Source of the DNA: a bacterium
Lineage (GTDB): Bacteria > Actinomycetota > Acidimicrobiia > Acidimicrobiales > CATQHL01
DNA length: 25,893 nucleotides
Assembly (NCBI GenBank): GCA_026713745.1
Contig: JAPONU010000236.1
Location: 1-25,893 of the forward strand
Direction: 5' to 3'
In this document: piece by piece, positions 8,191-16,274 of the stretch
Position numbering within the stretch: position 1 is the stretch's first letter
Layout: each line of letters opens with the position of its first letter
Translations under genes and position numbers: made by a program
The notes under the pieces: generated by a model
Told to the model about the DNA's origin: nothing
What the model saw: the letters and a program-made list of their open reading frames with translations, nothing else
Databases searched by the model: none

Positions 8191-8214
8191 CCCGGTGATC
8201 AGGAGGTTCGGCTC

Positions 8215-8220
8215 TATCCT
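8215..8220 (+). promoter_or_regulatory. Putative -10 element (TATCCT) of leaderless GNAT transcript
   Basis: TATCCT fits the TANNNT actinobacterial -10 pattern and lies 6 nt before the GTG start at 8227, which would place transcription start at or next to the initiation codon. Confidence 0.5.
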
Positions 8221-8226
8221 CGGAGT

Positions 8227-8691
8227 GTGTCACCGCGCGGTCTGGAGATCCACGAGGCCGGCGTGTGTGACGGTGAGGTGGTGGCCGCCGTTCAGGGACT
8301 GGTTCCCCAGTTGTCGGCGTCGGCTGCGGTGCCGTCGGCTGAGCAGGTGGCCGAGTTGTGCGAGGCGGAGGCGACCGTGTTGCTGCTGGCGCGGCTCGAC
8401 GGTGCGATCGTGGGGATGTTGGTGCTGGTGTTGTTCCGGCTGCCGACGGGGATGCGGGCGTGGATCGAGGACGTCGTGGTGGAGGGCTCCGTGCGCGGGA
8501 ACGGCGTGGGCGAGGCGCTCACCCGCGAGGCCCTGGAGCGTGCCGTGGGGGCCGGAGCGGTGACCGTCGACCTCACCTCGCGCCCCGGCCGCGCCGCGGC
8601 CGTCCGCCTCTATGAGCGTCTGGGCTTCGAGAGGCGCGAGACCGGTGTCTACCGATGGCGGGGAGACGACGCCGGAGGGAGCGCGGGGTGA
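8227..8691 (+). CDS. GNAT family N-acetyltransferase
   Basis: This is a 154-residue single-domain acetyltransferase that would use acetyl-CoA to modify an amine on an unknown substrate. Strand 4 leads into motif A: WIEDVVVEGSVRGNGVGEAL, with the acetyl-CoA pyrophosphate-binding pattern R90-G-N-G-V-G95. The downstream AAVRLYERLGFERRETGVYR matches the motif B region (about 125-143). The GTG at 8227 is chosen because it gives the family's length and sits 6 nt after a TATCCT element; upstream codons run through repeats. Its last codons overlap the GtrA-like gene by 4 nt (GTGA), so the two are probably co-translated. Substrate cannot be predicted. Confidence 0.88.
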   Translation: MSPRGLEIHEAGVCDGEVVAAVQGLVPQLSASAAVPSAEQVAELCEAEATVLLLARLDGAIVGMLVLVLFRLPTGMRAWIEDVVVEGSVRGNGVGEALTREALERAVGAGAVTVDLTSRPGRAAAVRLYERLGFERRETGVYRWRGDDAGGSAG

Positions 8692-9179
8692 GGACCGCGG
8701 GGCCCGCCGCGTCGCTCGTAGCCGGAGCGCTCGACGCTCTCGAGGGGCGCCGACCCAAGTGGTACAGACTGCTGCGCTTCGGCGCCGTGAGCGCCGTCGT
8801 GACCCCGACCACGCTCGTGATCCTCTGGCTGCTTCATGCGGCAGCGGAGTGGCCGGCGTGGCAGGCCAACCTCACGGCGGTGAGTGCGGGCGCCTTCCCC
8901 GCCTACTTTCTGAATCGCCACTGGGTGTGGGGCCGCAGCGGGCGAAACCGTCTGTGGGGGGAGGTCGTCCCATTCTGGGCGCTCACGCTGTCGGGCGGGA
9001 TCGCCTCCACGCTGGCGGTGGACGCCGCGGCGGGGCGCTGGGACAACTCCGGGCTGCTGGTGCTTGTCAACCTGGGCACCTATGGGCTGCTGTGGCTGTT
9101 CAAGTTCTTCGTTCTGGATCGCCTGGTTTGGCCGTCGATCAACGCGTCGGGAAGCCGGCAGCCCGCGCGCGCCGAGTGA
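8688..9179 (+). CDS. GtrA-like integral membrane protein
   Basis: This is a small membrane protein of about 163 residues with four hydrophobic helices and the GtrA-family pattern. It has RLLRFGAVSAVVTPTTLVIL in helix 1, then ANLTAVSAGAFPAYFLNRHW with the conserved Asn-Arg-x-Trp at the end of helix 2. Two C-terminal helices end in LFKFFVLDRLVW. GtrA-type proteins are associated with moving undecaprenyl-linked sugars across the membrane in cell-surface glycan synthesis. I chose the GTG at 8688, which overlaps the preceding stop (GTGA) and has GGAGGG about 8 nt upstream; an in-frame ATG at 8655 is possible. A glycan role fits the nearby methyltransferase and the GT4 gene but is inferred from family and position only. 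Confidence 0.85.
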   Translation: MRTAGPAASLVAGALDALEGRRPKWYRLLRFGAVSAVVTPTTLVILWLLHAAAEWPAWQANLTAVSAGAFPAYFLNRHWVWGRSGRNRLWGEVVPFWALTLSGGIASTLAVDAAAGRWDNSGLLVLVNLGTYGLLWLFKFFVLDRLVWPSINASGSRQPARAE

Positions 9180-9303
9180 GGCCCGGCGTGGCCGGGCGCC
9201 CCCGTCCCCGCCGTCGGGGCTGGGCTCGGTACGCGACCAGCCGCAACGCCGGTGCCGTGCCCGGACCGGGTCGGGATTGCCGCGCAGCAACGTGGGGGCC
9301 CGC

Positions 9304-9924
9304 ATGATGGACCCCCGGCGCCGGGCGTTCGCCGAGGCCGCCCGCGGCTTCATGCCGGTCAACGAAGGCCTGGCTCTCCACGAGGCGGCGCTGGCGGCAC
9401 CGGCGGGCCCGTTCCTGGAGGTCGGCAGCTACTGCGGGCGTTCGGCGCTGTTCATCGGGGCGGCTGCGGCCGAGCGGGGCTGCGTGCTGTTCGCCGTCGA
9501 CCACCATCGAGGCTCCGAGGAGAACCAGCCCGGATGGGAATGGCACGAGCCCGACCTCGTGGACCCGCACAGCGGCCTGATCGACACGCTGGCGCACTTC
9601 CGGCGCACGATCTTCGACGCCGGCCTCGAGGATCACGTCGTGGCGGTCGTGGGTGACTCGCCGCGCCTCGCCGCCCTCTGGGGCACCCCGCTGGCGTTCC
9701 TGTTCATCGACGGCGGCCACGGTGTGGCTCCGGCCCACGCCGACTACGAGGGCTGGTCGCCGCACGTGGTCCCGGGAGGCACGATGGCCATCCACGACGT
9801 GTTCGGTGATCCGGCCGACGGCGGTCGCCCGCCGTACGAGATCTACCTCCGGGCGCTGGCGTCGGGCGAATTCAGGGAGATCGGCTGTACCGGCTCACTG
9901 CGGGTGCTGCGCCGCGCCGGGTGA
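9304..9924 (+). CDS. Class I SAM-dependent methyltransferase (Methyltransf_24-like)
   Basis: This 206-residue protein has a Rossmann methyltransferase core. Motif I is FLEVGSYCGRSALF (37-50), the acidic residue after strand 2 is in LFAVDHHRGSEE (about 62-73), and the motif IV-like segment AFLFIDGGHG (131-140) is followed by DYEGWSPHVVPGGTMAIHDV. The FIDGGH segment is typical of the Methyltransf_24 group, many of which act on sugars or hydroxylated small molecules. The start is ATG at 9304 (a second ATG follows directly), preceded by a GGGGG stretch. Its 3' end overlaps the convergent prenyltransferase-like gene by 53 bp. The substrate is unknown; it may belong with the GtrA-like gene upstream. 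Confidence 0.87.
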   Translation: MMDPRRRAFAEAARGFMPVNEGLALHEAALAAPAGPFLEVGSYCGRSALFIGAAAAERGCVLFAVDHHRGSEENQPGWEWHEPDLVDPHSGLIDTLAHFRRTIFDAGLEDHVVAVVGDSPRLAALWGTPLAFLFIDGGHGVAPAHADYEGWSPHVVPGGTMAIHDVFGDPADGGRPPYEIYLRALASGEFREIGCTGSLRVLRRAG

Positions 9925-10963
9925 ACAAGCCCGCTGCCGAGCTTGAACCGGTGAGGGCGTCGGCCGCCAGCAACTGGGCCGCTGCGGTGTAGGTGGCCTT
10001 CTCCGCTGCGGGGAAGCGGTCCTGCTGGGGCAGCACCGTGCCGGTCCAGTAGCGCCCGTCGGTGTCCCGCTGGCTCTGCGACCACTCGAACAGCTCCCAG
10101 GCCTCTTCGGCCAGCCCCACCGCCAGGCAGGCCATGACGCACTCAGCGGTCTCCGCGGGCGTCACCCAGTCGCGGTCGGCCACGCAGCGCACCCCCCAGC
10201 CTTCCAGCACGAACGTGCCCCAGCGGTCCCACAGGCGCCGGCGCGCCGTGGCGCCGTCGAGGACTCCCGCCAGCACCGGGTAGTACCAGTCCATGGCGAA
10301 GCGGTCCTTCGGGCTGAAGGCGTCGGGGTGCCGGTGGATCGCCTCGCCGAGGCGTGCGGCGCCCTTCTCCCACGCCGGTCGCTCGTGGCCGAGTTCGGCG
10401 GCCACCGCCAGGGCGGAGAGCAGGCTGTGATGGATGCTCGAGGAGCTGGCGAGCAGCGCGAAGGGCCACGGTGTGCCGTCGGAGCGGCGTGCCCAGAGGA
10501 TCTCGCCGCGGGGCTGCTGCAGGCCCAGCGCGAACCCCACCGCCGCGTCCACCACGCTCCACATGGCCTCCAGGAAGCCGCGGTCGCCGGTCAGCAGGAA
10601 GTGATGCCACACGCCGCACGCCACGTACGCGGTGCAGTTGGCGTCCAGCTTGTGCTCCTCGATGCCGTCGGCGGTGTAGTAGCGGTGCCAGGCGCCGTCG
10701 GCCCGCTGCGTGCCGGCGAGGAAGTCATAGGCCCGCTCGGCGGGGGCGTGGTGCCCGGTGACGTCGAGGGCCATGGCGCACTCGACGTGGTTCCACGGGT
10801 CGGCGTGGCCGCCGGGGAACCAGAGGATCAGACCCGAGTCCAGCTGCCACTCGGCGATGCTCTCGGCGGTGGCTGTGACCTCTGCGGGGCTCAGCAGCCC
10901 CGGCACCTCACGCAGGTACACCGACGCCCCTGTTCGGCTCGCGGCGCGCGGCCATGGACCCAT
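9872..10963 (-). CDS. Prenyltransferase/terpene-cyclase-like alpha-barrel protein
   Basis: This protein of about 363 residues resembles the squalene-hopene-cyclase/prenyltransferase alpha-alpha barrel proteins found in actinobacteria beside a glycosyltransferase and a methyltransferase. Visible features are the conserved start VPGLLSPAEV, then DPWNHVECAMAL, a QW-type motif TQRADGAW, repeated helix pairs, and DWYYPVLAGVL, GWGVRC and DRDWVTPAETAECVMA. No terpene-cyclase DxDD motif is evident, so cyclase activity is doubtful. The start is uncertain: ATG 10963, ATG 11056 (large overlap with the upstream gene) or GTG 10921 (with AGGGG 5 nt upstream). It is the last gene of the minus-strand operon, and its end overlaps the convergent methyltransferase gene. 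Confidence 0.8.
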   Translation of the reverse strand: MGPWPRAASRTGASVYLREVPGLLSPAEVTATAESIAEWQLDSGLILWFPGGHADPWNHVECAMALDVTGHHAPAERAYDFLAGTQRADGAWHRYYTADGIEEHKLDANCTAYVACGVWHHFLLTGDRGFLEAMWSVVDAAVGFALGLQQPRGEILWARRSDGTPWPFALLASSSSIHHSLLSALAVAAELGHERPAWEKGAARLGEAIHRHPDAFSPKDRFAMDWYYPVLAGVLDGATARRRLWDRWGTFVLEGWGVRCVADRDWVTPAETAECVMACLAVGLAEEAWELFEWSQSQRDTDGRYWTGTVLPQQDRFPAAEKATYTAAAQLLAADALTGSSSAAGLFTRRGAAPAVSRYSRSP

Positions 10964-11777
10964 GCCCGCCACCGCCGTCAGCGACGCGGGCGGACCTCCC
11001 GCCGGTCCGGTGCCCCCTGCCGGCGCGTCCCACCCGGCGGGGCGCATCAGCCGCATCAGTCGGCTGCTTGACGGCGTACACCACGACGCTCTTGCCGATG
11101 AGCGGGCGCAGCAGCCGCTCGATGACCCCGGCGATCAGCGGCCGGCGCTCGATCTCCCAGCACAGCAGGCGGTGGTAGGTCCGCACCAGGCGGTGCTCGT
11201 CGTCGTCGGGGCCGACGGCGCAGCGCAGCCACCAGTAGGGCGCGTGCAGGGCGTGTGCCCGGTGGTGGCGCCGGGGCGCCAGCCCGGCCGCCCGCAGCAG
11301 TGCCCGCAGCCGCCGCAGCGTGTAGATGCGCACGTGGCCGTCGACCACGGCGGGGGCGTGGTAGTCCTCCGACAGCGCCCAGCACAGCTTCTCGGGCAGC
11401 CAGGACGGCACCGTGACGGCCAGGACGCCGCCGGGGCGCAGCACGCGAGCCAGTTCGGCGAGCGCGGTGCGGTCATCGACGATGTGCTCCAGCACCTCGG
11501 CTGCGATGATCCGGTCGAAGGCGCCGTCAGCGAAGGACAGGCGCCCGGCGTCGGCACCCACGGCGGTCCCCGCCGCGCCGTGGGGGATCTCGCCGGTCCG
11601 GCGCATGGCGGCGACCATGCTGCGGACCTCCGCCAGTTCGGCGCGTCCCATGTCGCATGCCACGACGTCGGCGCCGCGGCGCAGCGAGCCGTAGGCGTGG
11701 CGTCCGAAACCGCAGCCCAGGTCCAGGACCCGGTCGCCGGGCACGAGGCCCAGGCGGCGGTAGTCGACGGTCTCCAC
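10908..11777 (-). CDS. Class I SAM-dependent methyltransferase
   Basis: This 289-residue protein has a clear UbiE/Methyltransf_11-type fold. Motif I is VLDLGCGFGRHAYGS (about 17-31), the acidic end of strand 2 is in VVACDMGRAEL, and then come GRLSFADGAFDRIIAAEVLE and LARVLRPGGVLAVTVP. The GTG at 11777 lies 2 nt after the glycosyltransferase stop (TAG-CC-GTG) and needs no strong ribosome-binding site if translation is coupled. After the expected end (KSVVVYAVKQP) the frame continues for about 45 low-complexity Arg/Gly residues and runs into the prenyltransferase gene in another frame. Whether that tail is real or reflects a lost stop cannot be told here. It probably methylates an intermediate or product of the neighbouring GT4/prenyltransferase-like pair. 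Confidence 0.86.
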   Translation of the reverse strand: METVDYRRLGLVPGDRVLDLGCGFGRHAYGSLRRGADVVACDMGRAELAEVRSMVAAMRRTGEIPHGAAGTAVGADAGRLSFADGAFDRIIAAEVLEHIVDDRTALAELARVLRPGGVLAVTVPSWLPEKLCWALSEDYHAPAVVDGHVRIYTLRRLRALLRAAGLAPRRHHRAHALHAPYWWLRCAVGPDDDEHRLVRTYHRLLCWEIERRPLIAGVIERLLRPLIGKSVVVYAVKQPTDAADAPRRVGRAGRGHRTGGRSARVADGGGGHGSMAARREPNRGVGVPA

Positions 11778-11779
11778 GG

Positions 11780-13093
11780 CTAGGCGTCCGCTCGGGTGGC
11801 AACCGACGCCAGGAGCGCCCGGTACTGCTCGACGGTGCGTTCGGCGGTGTGACGCCAGCTCCAGTTGTCCAGCACGCGCCGCCGTCCGCCTTGCCCGAGC
11901 CGCCGGCCGAGCCCGGGGTCGTCGAGGATCCTCCTCACAGCACCCGCCAGCGCCGAGGCGTCGCCGGGCGGCACCAGCAGGGCGGCCTCGCCGTCGGGGC
12001 CCACGACCTCCGGCAGGGCGCCGCCGGTGGTGGTGACGAGCGGGACCGCGCAGCTCATCGCCTCGATGGCGGGCAGCGAGAACCCCTCGTACAGCGACGG
12101 CACCACGGCAACAGAAGCCTCGGCGTACAGGTTCACGATCTCGGCCTCGCTGAGATCCGACACGAAGCGCACGGCGTCGGCGAGGCCCATCAGCTGGATC
12201 TTCTCCAGGGTGGGGCTGTCGGCACGGGGCCGGCCGATGATCGTGAGTTCCACCTTGCGGCCGCCCGTGTGCAGCTCGGCCAGCGCCTCCAGCAGGTACG
12301 CCATGCCTTTCATCGCCACGTCGGCCGAGGCGGTCGTGACGAGCCGCGCGTCCTGGCGCAGCACCTCGGGCAGCGGCCGGAACACGTCGGGATCCACCCC
12401 CACCGGTACCACGGCGATGCGGTCGGGCGGCACCCGGTGATCGCGGCAGATGTCGGTCCGTGAGGACTCCGACACCGTCAGCACCCTCGGTAGGCGCCTG
12501 GCCATACGGGTCTGCATCTTCGTGAAGGAGTACCAGCGCTTCTTCCCGAAGCGCTCCTGGCGGGTCTTGGCCTGGGCCATCTCCAGGCGGCGGTCGACGG
12601 TGATCGGGTGATGGATGGTGGCGATGAGCGGCAGGCCGGCTCGCTGGATCCCCCACAACCCGTAGCCCAGGCACTGGTTGTCGTGCACGATGTCGAAGTC
12701 GTCGGCGCGGCGCCCCAACTCCTGCCACGCCCGCACGCTGAACGCAAGCGGCTCCGAGAACGTCCCCAGCCGGGTGCCCCAGACCTCCAGGCGGTCGGCG
12801 AGCGTCTTGATCTCCCAGAATGCGGGTCGGCGGCCGGGGAAGTGGTCGTTGAAGATGTCCAGGCTCGGCAGCCGCCACAGCGGTACCCGGCCGTCGAGGT
12901 CGGGATACGGCTGACCGGAGAAGACCTCCACGTGGTGGCCCAGGTTGACCAGAGCCCTGCTGAGTTGACGTGTGTACACCCCCTGGCCGCCGCAGTGGGG
13001 CTTGCCGCGATAGGTCAGCAGCGCGATCCGCAGGGCACCGTCATCGGAGCGGCGATCGGCCGCCGGCGTGCCGGCGTCGAGGATGGGGGTCAA
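11780..13093 (-). CDS. Glycosyltransferase family 4 (GT-B fold)
   Basis: This cytoplasmic or membrane-associated glycosyltransferase of 437 residues transfers a sugar from a nucleotide donor. The N-terminal domain begins LRIALLTYRG and has the acceptor-loop motif GGQGVYTRQL (35-44). The C-terminal donor domain shows VVPVGVDPDVF (about 228-238), MKGMAYLLEAL, and the E-x7-E donor-binding motif EGFSLPAIE (E336, E344), followed by TTGGALPEVVG. The predicted start is TTG at 13093, overlapping the lnt stop by 4 nt (TTGA); this is unusual but consistent with the other couplings in this operon. GT4, methyltransferase and prenyltransferase-like genes recur together in actinobacteria (from general knowledge, not searched), suggesting a glycosylated and methylated lipid or isoprenoid product. 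Confidence 0.9.
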   Translation of the reverse strand: MTPILDAGTPAADRRSDDGALRIALLTYRGKPHCGGQGVYTRQLSRALVNLGHHVEVFSGQPYPDLDGRVPLWRLPSLDIFNDHFPGRRPAFWEIKTLADRLEVWGTRLGTFSEPLAFSVRAWQELGRRADDFDIVHDNQCLGYGLWGIQRAGLPLIATIHHPITVDRRLEMAQAKTRQERFGKKRWYSFTKMQTRMARRLPRVLTVSESSRTDICRDHRVPPDRIAVVPVGVDPDVFRPLPEVLRQDARLVTTASADVAMKGMAYLLEALAELHTGGRKVELTIIGRPRADSPTLEKIQLMGLADAVRFVSDLSEAEIVNLYAEASVAVVPSLYEGFSLPAIEAMSCAVPLVTTTGGALPEVVGPDGEAALLVPPGDASALAGAVRRILDDPGLGRRLGQGGRRRVLDNWSWRHTAERTVEQYRALLASVATRADA

Positions 13094-14751
13094 GTGCGAG
13101 GCCCGTCTCGTGGTGGGATGCGAGGCAGCGCTCGTGGCGAGTTAGCCGAGCGTCGCCGCAGAAGTCTAACGACCGGCGAGCCGATGGGCCCGGTGGGACC
13201 GCAAGGGCGGCGGAGGCGGTCCGCGGTGTCGATCAGCGCCACCGGTGGAGGGGGATTCCTCCGGGCGGCGGTACCGGCGGCGGCCACCGCCAGCGCCGCC
13301 AGTGCCAGCAGTGGCCACGGCCCGACGCGCAGGGCCCAGGTCTCCCCGGTTCGCTTGGCGACCTCGGAGATCAGTACCTTCTGCTCGCTGACGCCCGTGC
13401 GGGCCAGGACCTCGCCGTCGGGGTTCACGATCGCGCTGAATCCGGTGGGTGCGGTCTGAAGCACCCAGCGCCCCGTCTCGATGGCCCGTAGCTGCGAGGA
13501 GGCCACCTGCTGGGTCTGCACGATGGTGAGCCAGTAGGAGGCACCGTTGGTGGGGTTCAGCAGCACGGTGCCCCCGTTGCCGATGGCGTCGCGGGCGCGG
13601 TCCTCGAAGAAGATCTCCCAGGAGATCAGCACACCGAGGCGGCCGACGCCGGTGTCCAGCACCGCAGGTCCGGTGCCGGCTCGGGCATCCTTCGACGGCA
13701 GGATCCCGCCCGCAACCTGCTCGAACAGCGGGCGCAGCGGCACGTACTCGCCGAAGGGCACGCGCCGCACCTTGTCGTAGCGGTCGGTGAGCTCGCCGGT
13801 GGGGGACAGAGCCACCGCGAAGTTCAGGAACTCGCCGGGCTCGCCGTCCTCCACCACACCGGGGACGAACCATGCCCCATGGTGGCCGGCGACGTCGGCG
13901 AGCTGCCGGAGTTGGGGGCTGTCGACGAGCCGGCCGTCCACGTTGACGACGTTCTCGGGCCACACGATCAGGTCGACCGGCTCGGCGATGGTGGCCGTGG
14001 CGTCGAGGTGGCGCTGCATCACCACCGCGAAGTCGGTGCCCACCGCCCGGGTGCGCTGCGGACCGCCGCCCTGCACCAGCGCCACCTTCAGCGACCCGAT
14101 GTCTCGCCCCCGCGGCGCGTCGGCGGCGAGCGCCAGCGCCAGAGCGATCAGGGAGGCCCCCGCCAGCGCCCCCCGCCAGCGCCGCTCGGCCAGCAGTGAC
14201 AGCGTCACGCCCGCCACCGCAACCAGGGCCACGACCGTCAGCGGCCCGCCCAGGCGTGCGGTAGCCGCCAGGGGCGCGTCGGCCTGGCTGTGGGCCAGCG
14301 TCGCCAGAGGCACACCTCCGAACGGCCAGCGCCAGCGCAGATAGCCGATCAGCACCATCCAACCCACCAGGGCCGGCCGGCGACCCCGGTCGGGGGGCGC
14401 CAGTGCGCAGCCGGCACAGTAGAAGAGCGAGTAGATGAGGTTCGCCGCCAGGTAGCCGGCGGGGGAGAAGTCCCACATCCAGATCGTGGCTCCCAGCAGC
14501 CAGGCGACCGAGACGAGCCAGCCGCGCCGCAGCCGGACGGTCATCGGTGCTCCGGCCAGCAGCCGGTCCAGGGCGGCGATCCCCAGCGGCGCCAGGGGCC
14601 AGAATCCCCAAGGCGGCATCGAGAAGCAGATCAGGGCGCCGGCGGCAACACAGCCCAGCGCGATGCCGGCGCCGGGCCCCCCAGGATCGAAGCGCCGCGG
14701 GGACGTCCGGCTCGGAGATCCGGGTCCGGGGCGAGACTGCTCGGCACTCAC
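13090..14751 (-). CDS. lnt: Apolipoprotein N-acyltransferase-like protein (Ser in place of catalytic Cys)
   Basis: This 553-residue protein has the Lnt layout: several N-terminal membrane helices (residues about 28-210) with the family segment LRWRWPFGGVPLATLAHSQA (138-157), then a nitrilase-fold domain (about 222-465) and a final helix. Lnt adds the third acyl chain to lipoproteins on the outer face of the membrane. The catalytic Glu (WPEN, E266) and Lys (DKVRRVPFGEY, K327) are present. The segment normally reading CYE or CFE is LISWEIFF, so Ser377 stands where the nucleophilic Cys belongs (E. coli C387). The other nitrilase-core residues (NPTNGASYW) are intact. The GTG start overlaps the hemY stop (GTGA). 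The C-terminal Arg/Pro tail of about 45 residues looks unstructured. Activity is uncertain. Confidence 0.88.
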   Translation of the reverse strand: MSAEQSRPGPGSPSRTSPRRFDPGGPGAGIALGCVAAGALICFSMPPWGFWPLAPLGIAALDRLLAGAPMTVRLRRGWLVSVAWLLGATIWMWDFSPAGYLAANLIYSLFYCAGCALAPPDRGRRPALVGWMVLIGYLRWRWPFGGVPLATLAHSQADAPLAATARLGGPLTVVALVAVAGVTLSLLAERRWRGALAGASLIALALALAADAPRGRDIGSLKVALVQGGGPQRTRAVGTDFAVVMQRHLDATATIAEPVDLIVWPENVVNVDGRLVDSPQLRQLADVAGHHGAWFVPGVVEDGEPGEFLNFAVALSPTGELTDRYDKVRRVPFGEYVPLRPLFEQVAGGILPSKDARAGTGPAVLDTGVGRLGVLISWEIFFEDRARDAIGNGGTVLLNPTNGASYWLTIVQTQQVASSQLRAIETGRWVLQTAPTGFSAIVNPDGEVLARTGVSEQKVLISEVAKRTGETWALRVGPWPLLALAALAVAAAGTAARRNPPPPVALIDTADRLRRPCGPTGPIGSPVVRLLRRRSANSPRALPRIPPRDGPRT

Positions 14752-16274
14752 GGCCGCGACTCGTCCCGCGCAACGCTGAGTGCGCTCCGCGCCGCCCGGC
14801 GGCCGCTGGCGATGCAGGCGGGGATGCCGATGCCGTGGTAGGAGGATCCGGCACAGAGCACGCCCGCCGGCCTCAGCGTGTCCTCCACCGTGGCGGTCCG
14901 CTGCAGGTGCCCGACCGAGTACTGGGGGAAGGCGCCCGGCCAGCGCGAGACCCGTGTCGCCGTCGGCGCGGCGGAGATTCCCATCACCGCCGCCAGGCCC
15001 GCCCGGGCGGCGGCGACGAGCGTCTCGTCGGATTCGGTGACGATTGCGTCGTCGGTGTGGCGTCCCAGCGAGACGCGCAGCACAGCGGGGGTGGAGCCCG
15101 GCCCGCCGAGGTGCGCCCACTTCGTCGAGGCCCACGAGCAGGCGGTAATCGCCAGGTTCGACGTGGCCGGCACCAGGAAACCGCTGCCCTCGGCGGCACC
15201 GGGCACCGCCGAAGGCTCGTAGGCCAGTGTGACGATGGCCACCGAGGCGGTCCCCGTCGCCGCCAGGAGAGCTGCCGTGTCCGGCGCCAAGGGGGCGATC
15301 AGCCGCGCCGCCTGCGTTGCCGCGACAGCCAGCACGACGGCGTCACAGGGGATGGATCTCTCCGGGGTCCGCACCGCTCGGATCACTTCCCGGCCGGCGT
15401 CGTCGGGCCGCACTTCCAGCGCCAGGGCCGGCTCGTCGAGCGCCAGGGCCGGCGACAAGCGCTCGACCAGCGCAGTGATCAGCGTCTCCATCCCGCCCCG
15501 GAGTCCCCAGAAGACCGGTTCGGGCGGCGCCCCGCCGTCGCGGCCCGCGGTGCTGCGATCCCGCAATGCCCGGATGAGGCTGGTGTCGCGCCGGGCGGCC
15601 TCCGCCAGCGCCGGCGCGGCGGCCCGGAGGCTCAGCCGGTCGCAGTCGCCCGCGTGAATCGACCCCACCAGCGGACCCACGAGGCGTTCCAGCACCTCGT
15701 CGCCCAGCCGGGCTCGGATCAGCTCCCCGACCGTGCAGTCCGTGCCGGTCGTGGCCCTCTCCGGGTGCCCGATCTCTGCCTGTGCGATGGTGGGATCGGG
15801 CTGGTCACCCGTGTCGCGTCGTTCCGGCGCGACTGCGGGACGGGCCAGATCGGCCGCCAGCGCCGCCCGGCCGGCCGGGGACAGCAACCCCGAGTCGACG
15901 TTCTCGGGTTCCAGCGGGACACCGAGGAACTGCGACCGGGGGAATGGGACGAGCCTTCCGTCGAGGTGGACGAAGGCTCGGGTGGTGGCGGGCGCCACGA
16001 GGTCGTCGGTCAGTCCCAACTCGGCGCAGAGGCGGGTGCCGTCGTCGACCCGGGCCAGGAAGGCGTCAGCCGCCTCGTCGGTGACCAGCCCGGCGAACGG
16101 CGATGTCCGGATGACGCCGCCGGGCCGCGAGGCGGCCTCCAGCACCACGAGTTCGGCGTCCGGGGCGGTGGTGTGGACCTCCCAGGCGGCGGCCAGCCCG
16201 CTGATGCCTGCCCCCACGACGCAGATCCGCAGCGGGTCGCGCCGGCGCCCCGGCTTGGGGCCGGTGCGGGTCAC
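14748..16274 (-). CDS. hemY: Protoporphyrinogen/coproporphyrinogen oxidase HemY (CgoX)
   Basis: This FAD enzyme of 508 residues oxidises a porphyrinogen to a porphyrin in heme synthesis. The FAD-binding Rossmann motif is ICVVGAGISGLAAAWE (17-32), followed by ELVVLEAASRPGGVIRT. The mid-region has FWGLRGGMETLITALVERL, and the C-terminal FAD motif is GVLCAGSSYHGIGIPACIAS. In actinobacteria this family usually acts on coproporphyrinogen III in the coproporphyrin-dependent route, which fits the position directly after hemE. No hemH or hemQ is in the window. The start is GTG at 16274, overlapping the hemE stop by 4 nt (GTGA). Its own stop overlaps the next GTG in the same way. Confidence 0.93.
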   Translation of the reverse strand: MTRTGPKPGRRRDPLRICVVGAGISGLAAAWEVHTTAPDAELVVLEAASRPGGVIRTSPFAGLVTDEAADAFLARVDDGTRLCAELGLTDDLVAPATTRAFVHLDGRLVPFPRSQFLGVPLEPENVDSGLLSPAGRAALAADLARPAVAPERRDTGDQPDPTIAQAEIGHPERATTGTDCTVGELIRARLGDEVLERLVGPLVGSIHAGDCDRLSLRAAAPALAEAARRDTSLIRALRDRSTAGRDGGAPPEPVFWGLRGGMETLITALVERLSPALALDEPALALEVRPDDAGREVIRAVRTPERSIPCDAVVLAVAATQAARLIAPLAPDTAALLAATGTASVAIVTLAYEPSAVPGAAEGSGFLVPATSNLAITACSWASTKWAHLGGPGSTPAVLRVSLGRHTDDAIVTESDETLVAAARAGLAAVMGISAAPTATRVSRWPGAFPQYSVGHLQRTATVEDTLRPAGVLCAGSSYHGIGIPACIASGRRAARSALSVARDESRP

